This document shows positions 13,408 to 13,526 of a stretch of DNA of 13,526 bases, in pieces (the stretch's first letter is position 1; each line of letters starts with the position of its first letter). A program made the position numbers and the translations under genes. The notes beneath the pieces were generated by a model. The model saw only the letters and a program-made list of their open reading frames with translations. It was not told where the DNA came from and ran no database searches. The DNA is from Scatomorpha pullicola (GTDB taxonomy: Bacteria; Bacillota; Clostridia; Oscillospirales; Oscillospiraceae), in contig DVJU01000040.1 of NCBI GenBank assembly GCA_018716545.1, forward strand, positions 1-13,526. Reading direction: 5' to 3'.

Positions 13408-13445
13408 GACCCTATGGAGAACATATTTAGAAAAGGAGAATCGGT

Positions 13446-13526
13446 ATGAAAAAGCGCATAATATCAGCGCTCCTCGCCGTGTGCCTGCTGGTATCTCTCG
13501 GCACCGTCGGGGTGTTTGCGGACGGG
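13446..13526 (+). CDS. Start of a secreted protein (3' truncated by window)
   Basis: The ATG is preceded by AAGGAG (13433-13438) with 7-nt spacing. The 27 visible codons encode a typical signal peptide: MKKR, then a hydrophobic core (IISALLAVCLLVSLGTVGVF), with likely cleavage after FA before DG. There is no lipobox. The mature protein lies outside the window, so its function is unknown. The near-consensus promoter and structured leader suggest a well-expressed surface or secreted product. Confidence 0.85.
   Translation, partial: MKKRIISALLAVCLLVSLGTVGVFADG

Overview
The window looks like part of the chromosome of a high-GC gut Clostridia species, probably Oscillospirales (Oscillospiraceae or Ruminococcaceae-like). 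This is an inference. It rests on strong GGAGG-type ribosome binding sites, GTG starts, AT-rich promoters inside GC-rich DNA, a Gram-positive lipoprotein signal, an EFR1-type ferredoxin, and surface proteins with InlB-like and wall-binding-like repeats. No phage, transposon or CRISPR signal was seen.

Layout. Positions 1-140 hold the apparent last codons of a + strand gene and the terminator of a leftward tRNA. Positions 141-439 carry two divergent leucine tRNA genes (anticodons CAA and CAG), each with its own near-consensus promoter and intrinsic terminator. Positions 440-752 have no convincing gene but contain several strong hairpins. A leftward EFR1-family flavodoxin/ferredoxin gene (753-1535) has its own promoter, overlapped by a perfect 14-bp palindrome.

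Positions 9496 to 1631 (minus strand) form one tightly packed six-gene operon devoted to the cell envelope. In transcription order the genes encode: a frameshifted secreted transglutaminase-like protein; an MBOAT membrane O-acyltransferase (AlgI/DltB/PatA type); an intact paralogue of the transglutaminase; a DHHW/AlgX-like SGNH protein; a small lipoprotein; and a large membrane-anchored VanX-like M15 peptidase with FnIII-like and SH3-like regions. The spacing is -4, 12, 5, 18 and 18 nt. A promoter (9468-9496) and a terminator (1631-1665) bound the set. The MBOAT and SGNH proteins are the known pair for O-acetylating exported glycans. The transglutaminases, the lipoprotein and the peptidase probably work on the same wall or surface glycan, but that part is inference.

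Next come a leftward ZIP (GufA-type) metal transporter and a rightward operon: a GltS-type sodium/glutamate symporter translationally coupled to a PlsC-like acyltransferase carrying a zinc ribbon, closed by a strong terminator. The window ends in the first 27 codons of a secreted protein, preceded by a near-consensus promoter and a leader with two hairpins.

Two genes read best from internal GTG codons, as decided by ribosome binding sites. One gene is broken by a single-base frameshift. The many long antisense reading frames are treated as by-products of the high GC content.
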